From Candidatus Dormiibacterota bacterium (lineage in GTDB: Bacteria > Acidobacteriota > Polarisedimenticolia > Gp22-AA2): 64,000 nt of DNA. Of the stretch, positions 36,199 through 43,930 are shown piece after piece (positions within the stretch are counted from its first letter, which is position 1; each line of letters opens with the position of its first letter). The position numbers and the translations under genes are program-made. Under the pieces are notes generated by a model. The model saw only the letters and a list, made by a program, of their open reading frames with translations. It made no database searches and was not told the DNA's origin. Location: the NCBI GenBank assembly GCA_035635555.1, contig DASQAT010000018.1:1-64000 (forward strand). Reading direction: 5' to 3'.

Positions 36199-36258
36199 CG
36201 GAAGCCTCCGTTCGAATCGCGTATCTTAGCATCCGGAAATGCCCTCGTGTTCGGGGCC

Positions 36259-36282
36259 GGCGGGGCGGCGGCCCGCCCCGCC
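36259..36282. repeat. Perfect 10-base-pair hairpin in a divergent promoter interval
   Basis: GGCGGGGCGG (36259-36268) and CCGCCCCGCC (36273-36282) pair perfectly around CGGC. It lies between the DUF885 gene (minus) and the TPR gene (plus), about 34 bases before the TPR promoter. It could be an operator, a cruciform or chance GC-rich symmetry. Confidence 0.5.
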
Positions 36283-36315
36283 ACTCGAGGACGTGAAGAC
36301 AGAGCGCCAGGCGCG

Positions 36316-36344
36316 TTGACGAAGGCGACGAGCGCCGCTAGGAT
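36316..36344 (+). promoter_or_regulatory. Promoter of the small TPR gene
   Basis: TTGACG and TAGGAT with a 17-base spacer. The transcript would start near 36351, leaving about 20 bases including GTGGAGGGGG before the TTG start codon. Confidence 0.6.
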
Positions 36345-36371
36345 GGAGCCGGCCCGTGGAGGGGGAACACC

Positions 36372-36863
36372 TTGAGTGACGAGAAGAGGCTCGGCCACGC
36401 CGTTCGCATCCTGCGGGAGGCGTACGAGCGGCAGATGGCGGGACGGCTCGACGAGGCGGTCCGCCTGTACCAGGCCTCGATCGCCGAGTGCCCGACCGCC
36501 GAGGCCCACACGTTTCTGGGCTGGACCTACAGCCAGAAGGGGCGCTACGAGGACGCGATCGAGCAGTGCAAGATCGCCATCACGCTCGATCCCGGATTCG
36601 GCAACCCTTACAACGACATCGGCTCCTACCTGATCCACATGGGGCAGGTCGATCAGGCGATCCCGTGGCTGGAGCTGGCCAAGAAGGCGCCGCGCTACGA
36701 GCCGCGTCACTTTCCCTACCTGAATCTGTATCGCGCCTACTCGAAATTGGGAGAGCTCGACAAGGCGCAGCGCGAGCTGCAGCAGGCGCTGTTCATCCAG
36801 CAGTCGCTGGAGCAGCAGTCGGGTGTCGTGGAAGAGGACGCCGGCACGGGGCCGGTCAACTGA
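36372..36863 (+). CDS. Small TPR protein
   Basis: A 163-residue soluble protein made of about three TPR units (AGRLDEAVRLYQASI, GRYEDAIEQCKIAITLDPGF, GQVDQAIPWLELAKK) with a Gln/Glu-rich C-terminal helix. The start is TTG at 36372, supported by a strong G-rich Shine-Dalgarno sequence 7 bases upstream and by the promoter at 36316. No signal peptide. It probably mediates protein contacts; no partner is evident. It ends 18 bases before the convergent glutamate dehydrogenase gene. Confidence 0.86.
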   Translation: MSDEKRLGHAVRILREAYERQMAGRLDEAVRLYQASIAECPTAEAHTFLGWTYSQKGRYEDAIEQCKIAITLDPGFGNPYNDIGSYLIHMGQVDQAIPWLELAKKAPRYEPRHFPYLNLYRAYSKLGELDKAQRELQQALFIQQSLEQQSGVVEEDAGTGPVN

Positions 36864-36881
36864 GTCGGCCGCGGGCGGGGT

Positions 36882-38318
36882 TCAGGGGAAGACACCCAGC
36901 TCCATGTAGCTGCGCGCCACCTTGCCGATGGCCACGGCGAAGGCGGCCGTGCGCAGGTCCTCGACGCGCGGGTCCTTGTCGAGGGCCTCGCGGATTTCCC
37001 GGTAGGCGTTCTGCATCGTCCCCTCCAGGCCGGAGTTGACCAGGTCCACCTCGTCGGCCCCCCTCAGCAGGTCGCGCCTCTGCTTGTCCGGCACCGGCTT
37101 CCCCGTGACCTGCTCGATGGTGGAGACGAGCTTGTCCCGGTAGATCTCGTCCAGACGCTTTTCCATGCGCCCGTAACGGATGTGGGACAGGTTCTTCGTC
37201 CACTCGAAGTAGGAGACGGTGACGCCACCGGCGTTCAGGTAGATGTCGGGGACGATCAGGACACCGCGCTTGATCAGCTTCTCGTCGGCCCCGACCGTCG
37301 TGGGGCCGTTGGCCGCCTCGGCGATCATCTTCGTCTTGATCCGGTCGACGTTGTCGAGCGCTATCTGATTCTCCAGGGCGGCGGGGACCAGGAGGTCGCA
37401 CTCGATCTCCAGGACGTCGCGCGGCCCTCCCAAATCCCGGACGCCAGGGAACCCCTTCAGGCCGCCGGTCTTGTCGCGGTATTCCGACAGGTTCGCGATG
37501 TTCAGTCCGTCGGCGCTGAAGACACCGCCGGCCACGTCGCCGATCGCGATGATGCGGCAGCCGTCCTCCTCGGACAGGAACTTCGCGACGTGGTACCCGA
37601 CGTTCCCGAACCCCTGGATCGCCACGCGCTTCCCTTCGAGGCCCCCGGTCAGACCGTGCTTCTTCATGTCGGCCTTGATCTTGAACGCCTCGCGGATGCC
37701 GTACTGCACGCCGCGACCGGTGGCTTCCTTGCGTCCGCGGATGCCCCCCTGCGTCACCGGCTTGCCGGTCACGCAGGCGAGCGAGTCGACCTGCCCCGAC
37801 GTCAACGCCTCGTAGGTGTCGGCGATCCAGGCCATCTCCTGCTCGCCGGTCCCCAGGTCCGGCGCCGGCACGTTGATTCCGGGGCCGATGAAGTTCTTGC
37901 GCACGAGCTCGGCCGTGTAGCGGCGTGTGATGTGCTCCACCTGCTCGCGGGTGTATTTCTTGGGGCTGAAGCAGATGCCCCCCTTGGATCCTCCGAACGG
38001 CACGTCGACGATGGCGCACTTGTAGGTCATGAGCGCCGCGAGCGCCATGACCTCCTCCTGCGTCACCATCTCGCTGTAGCGGATGCCGCCCTTGGTCGGC
38101 TTGCGGTGCTGCGAATGTTCGGCGCGCCAGCCCTGGAAGAGCTCGTAGCGGTCCCCGATGCGCACCGGGAACTGCATGTAGTAGACCGCGTTGCAGGCCT
38201 TGATCTGGTCGAGCAGCCCTTTCGGGACGTCCAGGGTCGCGGCGGCTTTGTCGAACTGCCGCGACACGATGTTCCAGAGATTGAGATCCTCGCCTCCGCC
38301 CCTGCGGGAATTGTCCAT
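36882..38318 (-). CDS. gdhA: Glu/Leu/Phe/Val dehydrogenase (glutamate dehydrogenase)
   Basis: A 478-residue enzyme that interconverts glutamate with 2-oxoglutarate and ammonium using NAD(P). Substrate lysines lie in RKPTKGGIRYSE (Lys76) and MTYKCAIVDVPFGGSKGG (Lys100, Lys112), and the catalytic Asp is in APDLGTGEQEM. The dinucleotide fold has GFGNVGYH. Length fits the hexameric small-subunit class, slightly long. The ATG at 38318 has GGAGG 7 bases upstream, so the extra 25 residues of the open frame to 38393 are rejected. It lies alone between a TPR gene and the tRNA. Amino-acid catabolism is a consistent role given nearby genes. Confidence 0.93.
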   Translation of the reverse strand: MDNSRRGGGEDLNLWNIVSRQFDKAAATLDVPKGLLDQIKACNAVYYMQFPVRIGDRYELFQGWRAEHSQHRKPTKGGIRYSEMVTQEEVMALAALMTYKCAIVDVPFGGSKGGICFSPKKYTREQVEHITRRYTAELVRKNFIGPGINVPAPDLGTGEQEMAWIADTYEALTSGQVDSLACVTGKPVTQGGIRGRKEATGRGVQYGIREAFKIKADMKKHGLTGGLEGKRVAIQGFGNVGYHVAKFLSEEDGCRIIAIGDVAGGVFSADGLNIANLSEYRDKTGGLKGFPGVRDLGGPRDVLEIECDLLVPAALENQIALDNVDRIKTKMIAEAANGPTTVGADEKLIKRGVLIVPDIYLNAGGVTVSYFEWTKNLSHIRYGRMEKRLDEIYRDKLVSTIEQVTGKPVPDKQRRDLLRGADEVDLVNSGLEGTMQNAYREIREALDKDPRVEDLRTAAFAVAIGKVARSYMELGVFP

Positions 38319-38444
38319 CGCGTGCCTCCGCCCTCCGAAGTTCCGGCGCGGGGCGTATCCTTGCACAGGCGGCCTCCCGGGAACAAGGAGCACAAGACCC
38401 CATCGCGAGAGAGACCGCGCAGGCGGCGGTCGTGGCGGCTTCGC

Positions 38445-38450
38445 TATAAT
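38445..38450 (+). promoter_or_regulatory. -10 element of the tRNA gene
   Basis: A perfect TATAAT 18 bases before the mature tRNA 5' end. No clear -35 is visible at the usual distance. Confidence 0.5.
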
Positions 38451-38468
38451 GTCGTCGTCTCGTCAGCC

Positions 38469-38543
38469 GGGCCCATAGCTCAGTCTGGTAAGAGCAGCTG
38501 ACTCATAATCAGTTGGTCCCTGGTTCGAATCCAGGTGGGCCCA
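38469..38543 (+). tRNA. tRNA with CAU anticodon (probably Ile2, possibly elongator Met)
   Basis: A complete 75-base cloverleaf. The acceptor stem GGGCCCA pairs with TGGGCCC, the D-arm has AGCTCAG, the T-arm CCTGG-TTCGAAT-CCAGG, and the anticodon CAT is at 38504-38506 in loop CTCATAA. The discriminator is A and CCA is not encoded. The C4-G69 and C5-G68 pairs and the GACTCATAATC...TTGGTC stretch look more like tRNA-Ile2, whose C34 becomes lysidine by TilS, than like elongator tRNA-Met. Initiator tRNA is excluded by the paired first base. The assignment between Ile2 and Met is not certain. Confidence 0.95.
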
Positions 38544-38591
38544 CCTCAGAACCCCTGCGGGTGCAGGACTCTCGTCATGGCGGGGGAGGGC

Positions 38592-39470
38592 ATGAGCAGG
38601 ACAGGCGGTCTCTCCGAGGTCGCGTCAATCCGCCGCCTCATCCTCAAGCGTCCGCAGGACGCCTTCGTGGACGAGCGCCGGATCGAGGCGCAGTGGCGGG
38701 ACCTCCGCTTCACCGCCCGCCCCGATCTCCGCAAGGCGGCCGCGGAGCACGAGCGTTTCGCCGAGCTCCTCTGCGGGTCCGGGGCCGAGATCCTGTTTCT
38801 GCCGCGCGACGACGAGACCGGCCTGGATTCGATCTACGTCCGCGACGCCGTCGTCGTGTCGGAGCGGGGCGCGATCCTGTGCAACATGGGGAAGGCGCAA
38901 CGCCGCCACGAGCCCAGGGCCGCCGCCCGCTATTTCGAAGCGGCGGGAATCCCGATCGCGGGTCGCATCGAGGATGAAGGCAGGCTGGAAGGGGGAGATG
39001 TGGTCTTCCTCGACGCGAGGACGGTGGCGGTCGGTCAGGGATACCGGACGAATGGAGAGGGGATCCGCCAGCTCCGGGAGATCCTGGGGGGCGGGGTGGA
39101 CGATCTGATCCCGGTGCCCCTGCCGCACTGGAGCGGTCCGGACGACGTACTCCATCTCATGTCGCTGCTGAGCCCGATCGACATCGATCTCGTCCTCGCG
39201 TACTCCCGGCTCCTGCCGGCTCCGTTCCGGCAGTGGCTGCTGACCCGCGGCACCGAGATTCTCGAAGTCCCCGACGAGGAGTTCGCCTCGATGGGCTGCA
39301 ACGTCCTGGCCACGGCACCCGGCCGGTGCATCATGCTGCAGGGAAACCCCCGGACCAGGCGCCTGCTCGAGACAGCCGGGTGCGAGGTCACCGTGTACGA
39401 GGGGAGGGAGATCTCCCTGAAGGGATCGGGGGGGCCGACCTGCCTGACGCGGCCCCTCGTGAGAGAGTGA
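38592..39470 (+). CDS. Amidinohydrolase/arginine deiminase-family protein (DDAH-like)
   Basis: A 292-residue protein of the guanidino-group-modifying superfamily (arginine deiminase, dimethylargininase, amidinotransferase). The conserved blocks are SIYVRDAVVV, RLEGGDVVFLD with the acidic substrate ligand, the catalytic His188 in LHLMSLLSP and the nucleophile Cys284 in GGPTCLTRPL. These enzymes release citrulline from arginine or methylated arginines. The ATG at 38592 follows GGGGGAGG closely; an ATG at 38577 is an alternative adding five residues. It starts 48 bases after the tRNA. Whether the substrate is arginine or dimethylarginine cannot be decided. Confidence 0.88.
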   Translation: MSRTGGLSEVASIRRLILKRPQDAFVDERRIEAQWRDLRFTARPDLRKAAAEHERFAELLCGSGAEILFLPRDDETGLDSIYVRDAVVVSERGAILCNMGKAQRRHEPRAAARYFEAAGIPIAGRIEDEGRLEGGDVVFLDARTVAVGQGYRTNGEGIRQLREILGGGVDDLIPVPLPHWSGPDDVLHLMSLLSPIDIDLVLAYSRLLPAPFRQWLLTRGTEILEVPDEEFASMGCNVLATAPGRCIMLQGNPRTRRLLETAGCEVTVYEGREISLKGSGGPTCLTRPLVRE

Positions 39471-39488
39471 GAGAGAGCGCCGCGCGCC

Positions 39489-41108
39489 TCAGCGCAGCTG
39501 CTTCGTCTTCCAGTCCTTGAGGATCTGCCGCGAGGCGTTGTAGCCCGGCGCCCCGGTGACGCCCCCTCCGGGATGGACCCCGGCGCCGCACAGGTAGAGA
39601 CCGCGCACGGGGGTGCGGTAGCGGGCCCAGCCTGGCACGGGGCGACCGAGGAAGAGCTGGCCCAGGTTCAGGTCGCCGTGGAAGATATTCCCCTCCGTCA
39701 ACCCGAAGCGGCTCTCGAGGTCGACCGGCGACAGGATATCGCGCTCCAGAATCGACCGCTTGAAGCCGGGCGCGACCTCGTCGATGGTGTCGGTCACCCG
39801 GTCGGCGAGCCGGTCGCGCTCGGTCGCCCAGTCGCCGTTATTAAGATGATAGGGGGCGTACTGCACGAAGGCGGTCAGGACGGCCCGGCCCTCTGGGGCC
39901 AGGGTCGGGTCGATGTGGGTCGGCACCACGCAATCGACGTACGGCTCGCTCGAGGACATGCCGTGCTTGCACTCGTCCCAGGCCCGCTCGTGGTAATCGA
40001 CGCCGTGGCACACCGTGAAGTCGGACTTCTCGGCGGGCGACAGGATTCCCTTCGGCCATTGGGTCAGGACGGGTGCCGTGGACAAGGCGAAGTTGATCTT
40101 GGCGCACGGGCCCGCCATCTTGATCCGCCGGACGTCCTCGAGGAAGCGCCCCTCGACCTGGCGCTCCTCCAGGAGCTTCAGGAAGGTGCGCTTGGGATCG
40201 GCGTTGCTGGCTACGGCCCGGGCGCGGATCTCCTCCCCTGACGCCAGTACGACACCCGTGGCCCGGCCGTTGGCCACCGTGATCCGCGCCACTTCGGCGC
40301 CGGTCCGTATGACGGCCCCGAACGAGCGGGCGGCCTTCGCGAGCGCCTCGCTGATCGTCCCCATCCCGCCGTGCACGTGCCCCATGTAACCCTGGGACAC
40401 CTCGTCCCCTCCCGACATGCTGTGGAACATCAGGCCGGAGGCGGAGCAGGGGGTCATCGGTCCGTTGTGCGCCCCGAGGACGTTGGAGCAGCCGATCAGG
40501 TTCTTCACCTCGTCGGTCTCGAAGCGCGCGTCCACGAGGTCCACGACGCTGGCGGTCAGGAACTGCATCAGACGCCCCGCGTCCTCCTCGGTCAGCCTGC
40601 GCATGCGCAGGCCGAGACGGGCCAGGTCCTTGAGCGACGCCAGTCCGTGGTCGAGCGCCGGGGGCGGCTCCAGGAAGAACACCTCCAGATACGCCGCCAG
40701 CCTCTTGATCTCGGCGTCGAACTCGAGATAGGCGCGGGCGTCGCGCGCCGAGATCGCTTCGATCCCGGCCGCGGTCCTGCGGGCGTCCTGGTACATGAAC
40801 AGCGGCCGGCCGCTGCGGCTGGGAACGAACAGGAGCGGGTCGCACGGCGTCATCCTCAGGCCGTACTTCGAAAGGCCCAGCTCGCGGATGACCTCCGGAC
40901 GCATCATGCTGGCGATGTAGGCGGCGGTCGAGGCGCGGAATCCGGGCGCGATCTCCTCGGTGACGCAGGCGCCGCCGACCAGGCCGCGGCGCTCCAGGAC
41001 GCAGACCTGGAGGCCGGCGCGGGCGAGGAACCCCGCGGTCACCAGACCGTTGTGTCCGCCGCCGATGACGACGACGTCGAACGCGTGGGGGGTGCCCGTG
41101 CCCGTCAT
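39489..41108 (-). CDS. FAD-dependent phytoene-desaturase-like oxidoreductase
   Basis: A 539-residue flavoprotein of the phytoene dehydrogenase/PYROXD2 group. The FAD-binding GGGHNGLVTAGFLARAG motif is at about 16-32 and the downstream VLERRGLVGGACVTEEI block is typical. The C-terminal FAD motif GLYLCGAGVHPGGGVTGAPG is present. Despite the name, most bacterial members do not work in carotenoid synthesis and their substrates are unknown; no carotenoid gene is nearby. The ATG at 41108 lies 2 bases after the stop of the next oxidoreductase, so the two FAD enzymes form one unit. The open frame to 42035 beyond the ATG is antisense artefact. Confidence 0.9.
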   Translation of the reverse strand: MTGTGTPHAFDVVVIGGGHNGLVTAGFLARAGLQVCVLERRGLVGGACVTEEIAPGFRASTAAYIASMMRPEVIRELGLSKYGLRMTPCDPLLFVPSRSGRPLFMYQDARRTAAGIEAISARDARAYLEFDAEIKRLAAYLEVFFLEPPPALDHGLASLKDLARLGLRMRRLTEEDAGRLMQFLTASVVDLVDARFETDEVKNLIGCSNVLGAHNGPMTPCSASGLMFHSMSGGDEVSQGYMGHVHGGMGTISEALAKAARSFGAVIRTGAEVARITVANGRATGVVLASGEEIRARAVASNADPKRTFLKLLEERQVEGRFLEDVRRIKMAGPCAKINFALSTAPVLTQWPKGILSPAEKSDFTVCHGVDYHERAWDECKHGMSSSEPYVDCVVPTHIDPTLAPEGRAVLTAFVQYAPYHLNNGDWATERDRLADRVTDTIDEVAPGFKRSILERDILSPVDLESRFGLTEGNIFHGDLNLGQLFLGRPVPGWARYRTPVRGLYLCGAGVHPGGGVTGAPGYNASRQILKDWKTKQLR

Positions 41109-41110
41109 TC

Positions 41111-42292
41111 TCAGGCCATGATCGGGTCGTCTTTGTACATCGATCGGAGGAGCTGTCCTCTGGCGAAGCGCTCGAAGGACAGGGGTGTGATGTCCAGGCT
41201 CGGCGTCCCGCTCAGGATCAGCTCCGCGATGAGGCGGCCGGTCACCGGGGCCTCCTTGAAACCGTGCCCCGAGAAGCCGTAGCAGAGGATCAGCCCCTCG
41301 ACCCCGGGCGCGGTTCCCATCACCGGGTGGAAGTCGGGTGTCCCCTCGAGAAGTCCCGCCCACCCGCCCCTCGGCGTGCCGCTCGCCAGGCGCGGCATGG
41401 CGCGGGCCAGCCGGACCGAGACATCCTCGATGTAGCGATCGGAGGGTTGCGTGGGATAGGCGTCGGGGTCGAGGCTGCCCTTGAAGTAGGAGCTGCCTTC
41501 GGCGACGACCGTGTGGCCGGTCCCCTCGGGCCGGAAGGACAGGCCGTTGACGAAATCGTAGACGCTCGGCGTGTCGATAGGATACGTGTCGGGCGCCTGC
41601 ACACGGATGACCGCCTCCTCGATCAGCTCGAGCCTGAGGGGAAGCTCGAGGCCGACCCACCGTCCGACCCGGTCGGCCCAGGGTCCGGCCGCGTTGACGA
41701 CCGTGCGGGTCGCGATGGTCTCGTGAGGCGTGACGACGCCCGCGATCCGGCCGTTGTCCAGGACGAGACCGGTCGCCGGCGTGTTCTGGAGTATCGTCGC
41801 GCCCCTCTCCTTCGCGCGGCCGGCGAAGGCGACGGTCGAGCCGTAACCGTCGCCGTATCCGGCGTTCTCCTCGAACCCGAACCTGACGGCGCCCTCGGTG
41901 TTCAAGCCCGGCACGCGCTCCCGCGCCTCGGTCTCGTCGATCAGGCGCGTGGGCACGCCGTGCCTCCGCCCGAGGGCGATATTGTGCTCGAGCGCCTCCA
42001 CGTCCTTGTCCGTGACCATGTAGACGAGACCGCACTGCACCCAGCCGGAGTGTCCGCCCACGACGGCGTCGAACGTCGCGAAGAAGTCGCGCCCCTGCCG
42101 GGCGATCTCGGTGACGAGATCGGTCGAGTAGTGCTGCCGGATCATCCCGCCGGTGCGACCGCTGCAGCCGGACGCCAGGGTGTCCTTCTCGAGGACCACG
42201 ACGTCCGTTCCGGCGCTTCGGGTCAGGTGATAGGCGATGGACGCCCCCTGGATCCCGCCGCCGATGATGACCACGTCCGCCGTGCGCGCCAT
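41111..42292 (-). CDS. DAO-family FAD oxidoreductase (sarcosine/glycine oxidase-like)
   Basis: A 393-residue flavoenzyme of the D-amino-acid oxidase family, which oxidises amines such as sarcosine, glycine or proline. The dinucleotide motif GGGIQGASIAYHLTR is at about 11-25, followed by LEKDTLASGCSGRTGGMIRQ. The NAAGPWADRVG block and the C-terminal LILCYGFSGHGFKEAP motif are characteristic, including the Cys-containing region near 340. A TTGACA promoter lies about 50 bases upstream. It precedes the phytoene-dehydrogenase-like gene with a 2-base gap, suggesting sequential oxidation of one substrate (inference). Closest functional guess is a sarcosine oxidase beta-like enzyme. Confidence 0.9.
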   Translation of the reverse strand: MARTADVVIIGGGIQGASIAYHLTRSAGTDVVVLEKDTLASGCSGRTGGMIRQHYSTDLVTEIARQGRDFFATFDAVVGGHSGWVQCGLVYMVTDKDVEALEHNIALGRRHGVPTRLIDETEARERVPGLNTEGAVRFGFEENAGYGDGYGSTVAFAGRAKERGATILQNTPATGLVLDNGRIAGVVTPHETIATRTVVNAAGPWADRVGRWVGLELPLRLELIEEAVIRVQAPDTYPIDTPSVYDFVNGLSFRPEGTGHTVVAEGSSYFKGSLDPDAYPTQPSDRYIEDVSVRLARAMPRLASGTPRGGWAGLLEGTPDFHPVMGTAPGVEGLILCYGFSGHGFKEAPVTGRLIAELILSGTPSLDITPLSFERFARGQLLRSMYKDDPIMA

Positions 42293-42317
42293 GCCGTCCG
42301 CTCCGTGGGATTCGGAG

Positions 42318-42344
42318 AGGATACCATGCGTTTTGCTATGTCAA
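42318..42344 (-). promoter_or_regulatory. Promoter of the FAD oxidoreductase pair
   Basis: On the minus strand TTGACA is followed after 15 bases by TATCCT. It starts at the very end of the symporter gene, so the oxidoreductase pair can be transcribed separately. The hexamers resemble those before the two secreted-protein genes at 48906 and 63766. Confidence 0.5.
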
Positions 42345-43673
42345 TCAGGGTTTCAGGATGTGGCCCTCGGACCGGGCCACGCAGGCGGCGACGGTCACGT
42401 CTCCCGTCACATTCAGGACCGTGCGGCACATGTCGAGGATTCGATCGACACCGAGGATGATGCCGATCGCGTGCGCCGGGATTCCGATGGTCACCAGCAG
42501 CGCCATGACGAGGGGAAGCGATCCGCCGGGCACGCCGGCCGTGCCGATGCCGGAGAGGATCGACAGCAGGACCACGGTGACCTGCGCGCCGACCGACAGG
42601 TGGATGCCGTAGAACTGCGCCAGGAACAGGACGGTGACGCCCTCGTAGAGCGCGGTGCCGTTCTGGTTGAGGGTCGACCCCAGGGTCAGAACGAAACCGC
42701 CGATCGATCGGGGGATCCCCAGCTCCTCTTCGGCCACGCGCAGAGTCACGGGGAGCGTCGCGTTGCTGGAGGACGTGGAGAAGGCGGTGAGCACGACGTC
42801 CTCGATCCGCCTGAAGAACCGCCATGGTGAGAGGCGGGCCACGAACCGGATCAGGAGGGAGTAGGTCACCGCCTGGTGCAGCGCAAGACCGAGGAGGACG
42901 GTGACGACGTACAGACCGAGGAGGGTCACTGATTTGGGGCCGAGGCGCGCCGTGATGGTGAACAGGAGCGCCGCCACGCCGAGCGGCGCCAGACGCATGG
43001 CCAGTCCGATGACCTTCAGGACCACCTCGTAGACGGCCCGCAGCCAGGCCAGAAGCGGTTCGACGGCGGTGCGGTCGATGAGGGTCACCGCGACGCCGAT
43101 CACCAGGGCGAACACCATGACCGCGATCATGTCGCCGCGAAAGGCGTTGACCATCGCTTCGACGGGGTTTTCGGGAATGAGATCGAGAGCGATCTGCAGG
43201 CCCGTCTTCGGCTGGGGAGGCTCCCTGACCGGGCCGGCCGATCGACCGATCGCCTCGAGCGCTCTGTGCGCCGGCTCCGAAAGCCCCACCCCTGGGCGGA
43301 TGATGTTCGCCAGCCCGACGCCGATGAGCACCGACACGCTGCTCAGGGCGAGGGTGAATAGGAGGGTCTTGAGCCCGATGCGCCCCAGCCTGCGCACGTC
43401 CCCCAGCTCGGCCACACCGAGGATGATCGCCGAGAGGATCAGCGGGATGACGACCATGAAGATCAGTCGGAGGAAGATCTGGCCGAGGGGGTAGCTGATG
43501 TTGTCGATGGACCACTGCAGCCCGGCGCGTCCTTCGAAGGCATGATGCGCGATGAGCCCGAGAGTCCCGCCCGCCACCATCCCGATCAGGATCTGGGTGT
43601 GCAGGGGAAAGGCGCGGCGCGCCGGCCGGGGCGTGCCGGAAGGAGCGCGGGTTTCGTTGTCGTCTTTTTTCAT
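42345..43673 (-). CDS. Dicarboxylate/amino acid:cation symporter (DAACS family)
   Basis: A 442-residue inner-membrane carrier of the GltP/GltPh type that imports glutamate, aspartate or C4-dicarboxylates with Na or H. Eight membrane segments and two hairpins are expected. Signature motifs are present: the Ser-rich FSTSSSNATLP of hairpin 1, the GSTLNQNGTALYEG sodium-site loop, GVPGGSLPLV of hairpin 2 and DRILDMCRTVLNVTGD in the last helix, with the substrate-binding Asp and Asn. An extra loop of about 40 residues near 130-165 is Pro/Gln-containing. Neighbouring amino-acid oxidoreductases fit an amino-acid uptake role. Confidence 0.93.
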   Translation of the reverse strand: MKKDDNETRAPSGTPRPARRAFPLHTQILIGMVAGGTLGLIAHHAFEGRAGLQWSIDNISYPLGQIFLRLIFMVVIPLILSAIILGVAELGDVRRLGRIGLKTLLFTLALSSVSVLIGVGLANIIRPGVGLSEPAHRALEAIGRSAGPVREPPQPKTGLQIALDLIPENPVEAMVNAFRGDMIAVMVFALVIGVAVTLIDRTAVEPLLAWLRAVYEVVLKVIGLAMRLAPLGVAALLFTITARLGPKSVTLLGLYVVTVLLGLALHQAVTYSLLIRFVARLSPWRFFRRIEDVVLTAFSTSSSNATLPVTLRVAEEELGIPRSIGGFVLTLGSTLNQNGTALYEGVTVLFLAQFYGIHLSVGAQVTVVLLSILSGIGTAGVPGGSLPLVMALLVTIGIPAHAIGIILGVDRILDMCRTVLNVTGDVTVAACVARSEGHILKP

Positions 43674-43742
43674 GGGCGGCGGTTCCCCGGACGGGCCAGG
43701 AGCGCGCGCTGCGACGGGCGCGGGATGGTAACACGCGCGTGG

Positions 43743-43748
43743 TATAAT
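43743..43748 (+). promoter_or_regulatory. -10 element of a candidate small RNA
   Basis: A perfect TATAAT about 10 bases before the first hairpin of the candidate RNA. No strong -35 is seen. Confidence 0.5.
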
Positions 43749-43754
43749 CCCGCT

Positions 43755-43910
43755 TCTTCGGCGAAGCGATTCTCCCAGGGGCGTCCCGTGATGAAGAGTC
43801 CGCCAGTGACCCTGTCGATCGCGAGGTCGGCCTGGCCCGGCCGCCCCCGCGGTCTGTCCCGCGGGCGGACCGCCCCCGGGGTGCTTCCTTCGGGAGGCAC
43901 CCCTTTTTTT
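43755..43910 (+). ncRNA. Candidate small RNA or attenuator leader
   Basis: About 155 bases lie between a perfect TATAAT and a strong intrinsic terminator. The 5' end can form CGCTTC/GAAGCG, the middle is GC-rich with GTCC/GGAC and GGGCGG/CCGCCC pairings, and the 3' end is the terminator. No match to a known RNA family was recognised; 6S, SRP and tmRNA hallmarks were not found. A 47-codon frame (43791-43934) crosses the region and ends in ATGA with the next gene, but its Arg/Pro-rich content and internal terminator make coding unlikely. It could be an independent RNA or a riboswitch-like attenuator for the zinc-ribbon/RNase HI operon. Confidence 0.5.
43878..43910 (+). terminator. Intrinsic terminator with TTCG tetraloop
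   Basis: GGGGTGCTTCC and GGAGGCACCCC pair over 11 positions (one G-T wobble) around a TTCG tetraloop, followed by seven T. It sits 20 bases before the zinc-ribbon ATG, so the operon needs readthrough or regulated antitermination from the upstream promoter. Confidence 0.88.
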
Positions 43911-43930
43911 GTGCCCGGTGGATCGAGATC

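Noticed and set aside
39489-41108. Carotenoid biosynthesis role for the phytoene-desaturase-like enzyme
   Set aside because: No phytoene synthase or other carotenoid gene is nearby, and the partner is an amino-acid-oxidase-like flavoprotein.
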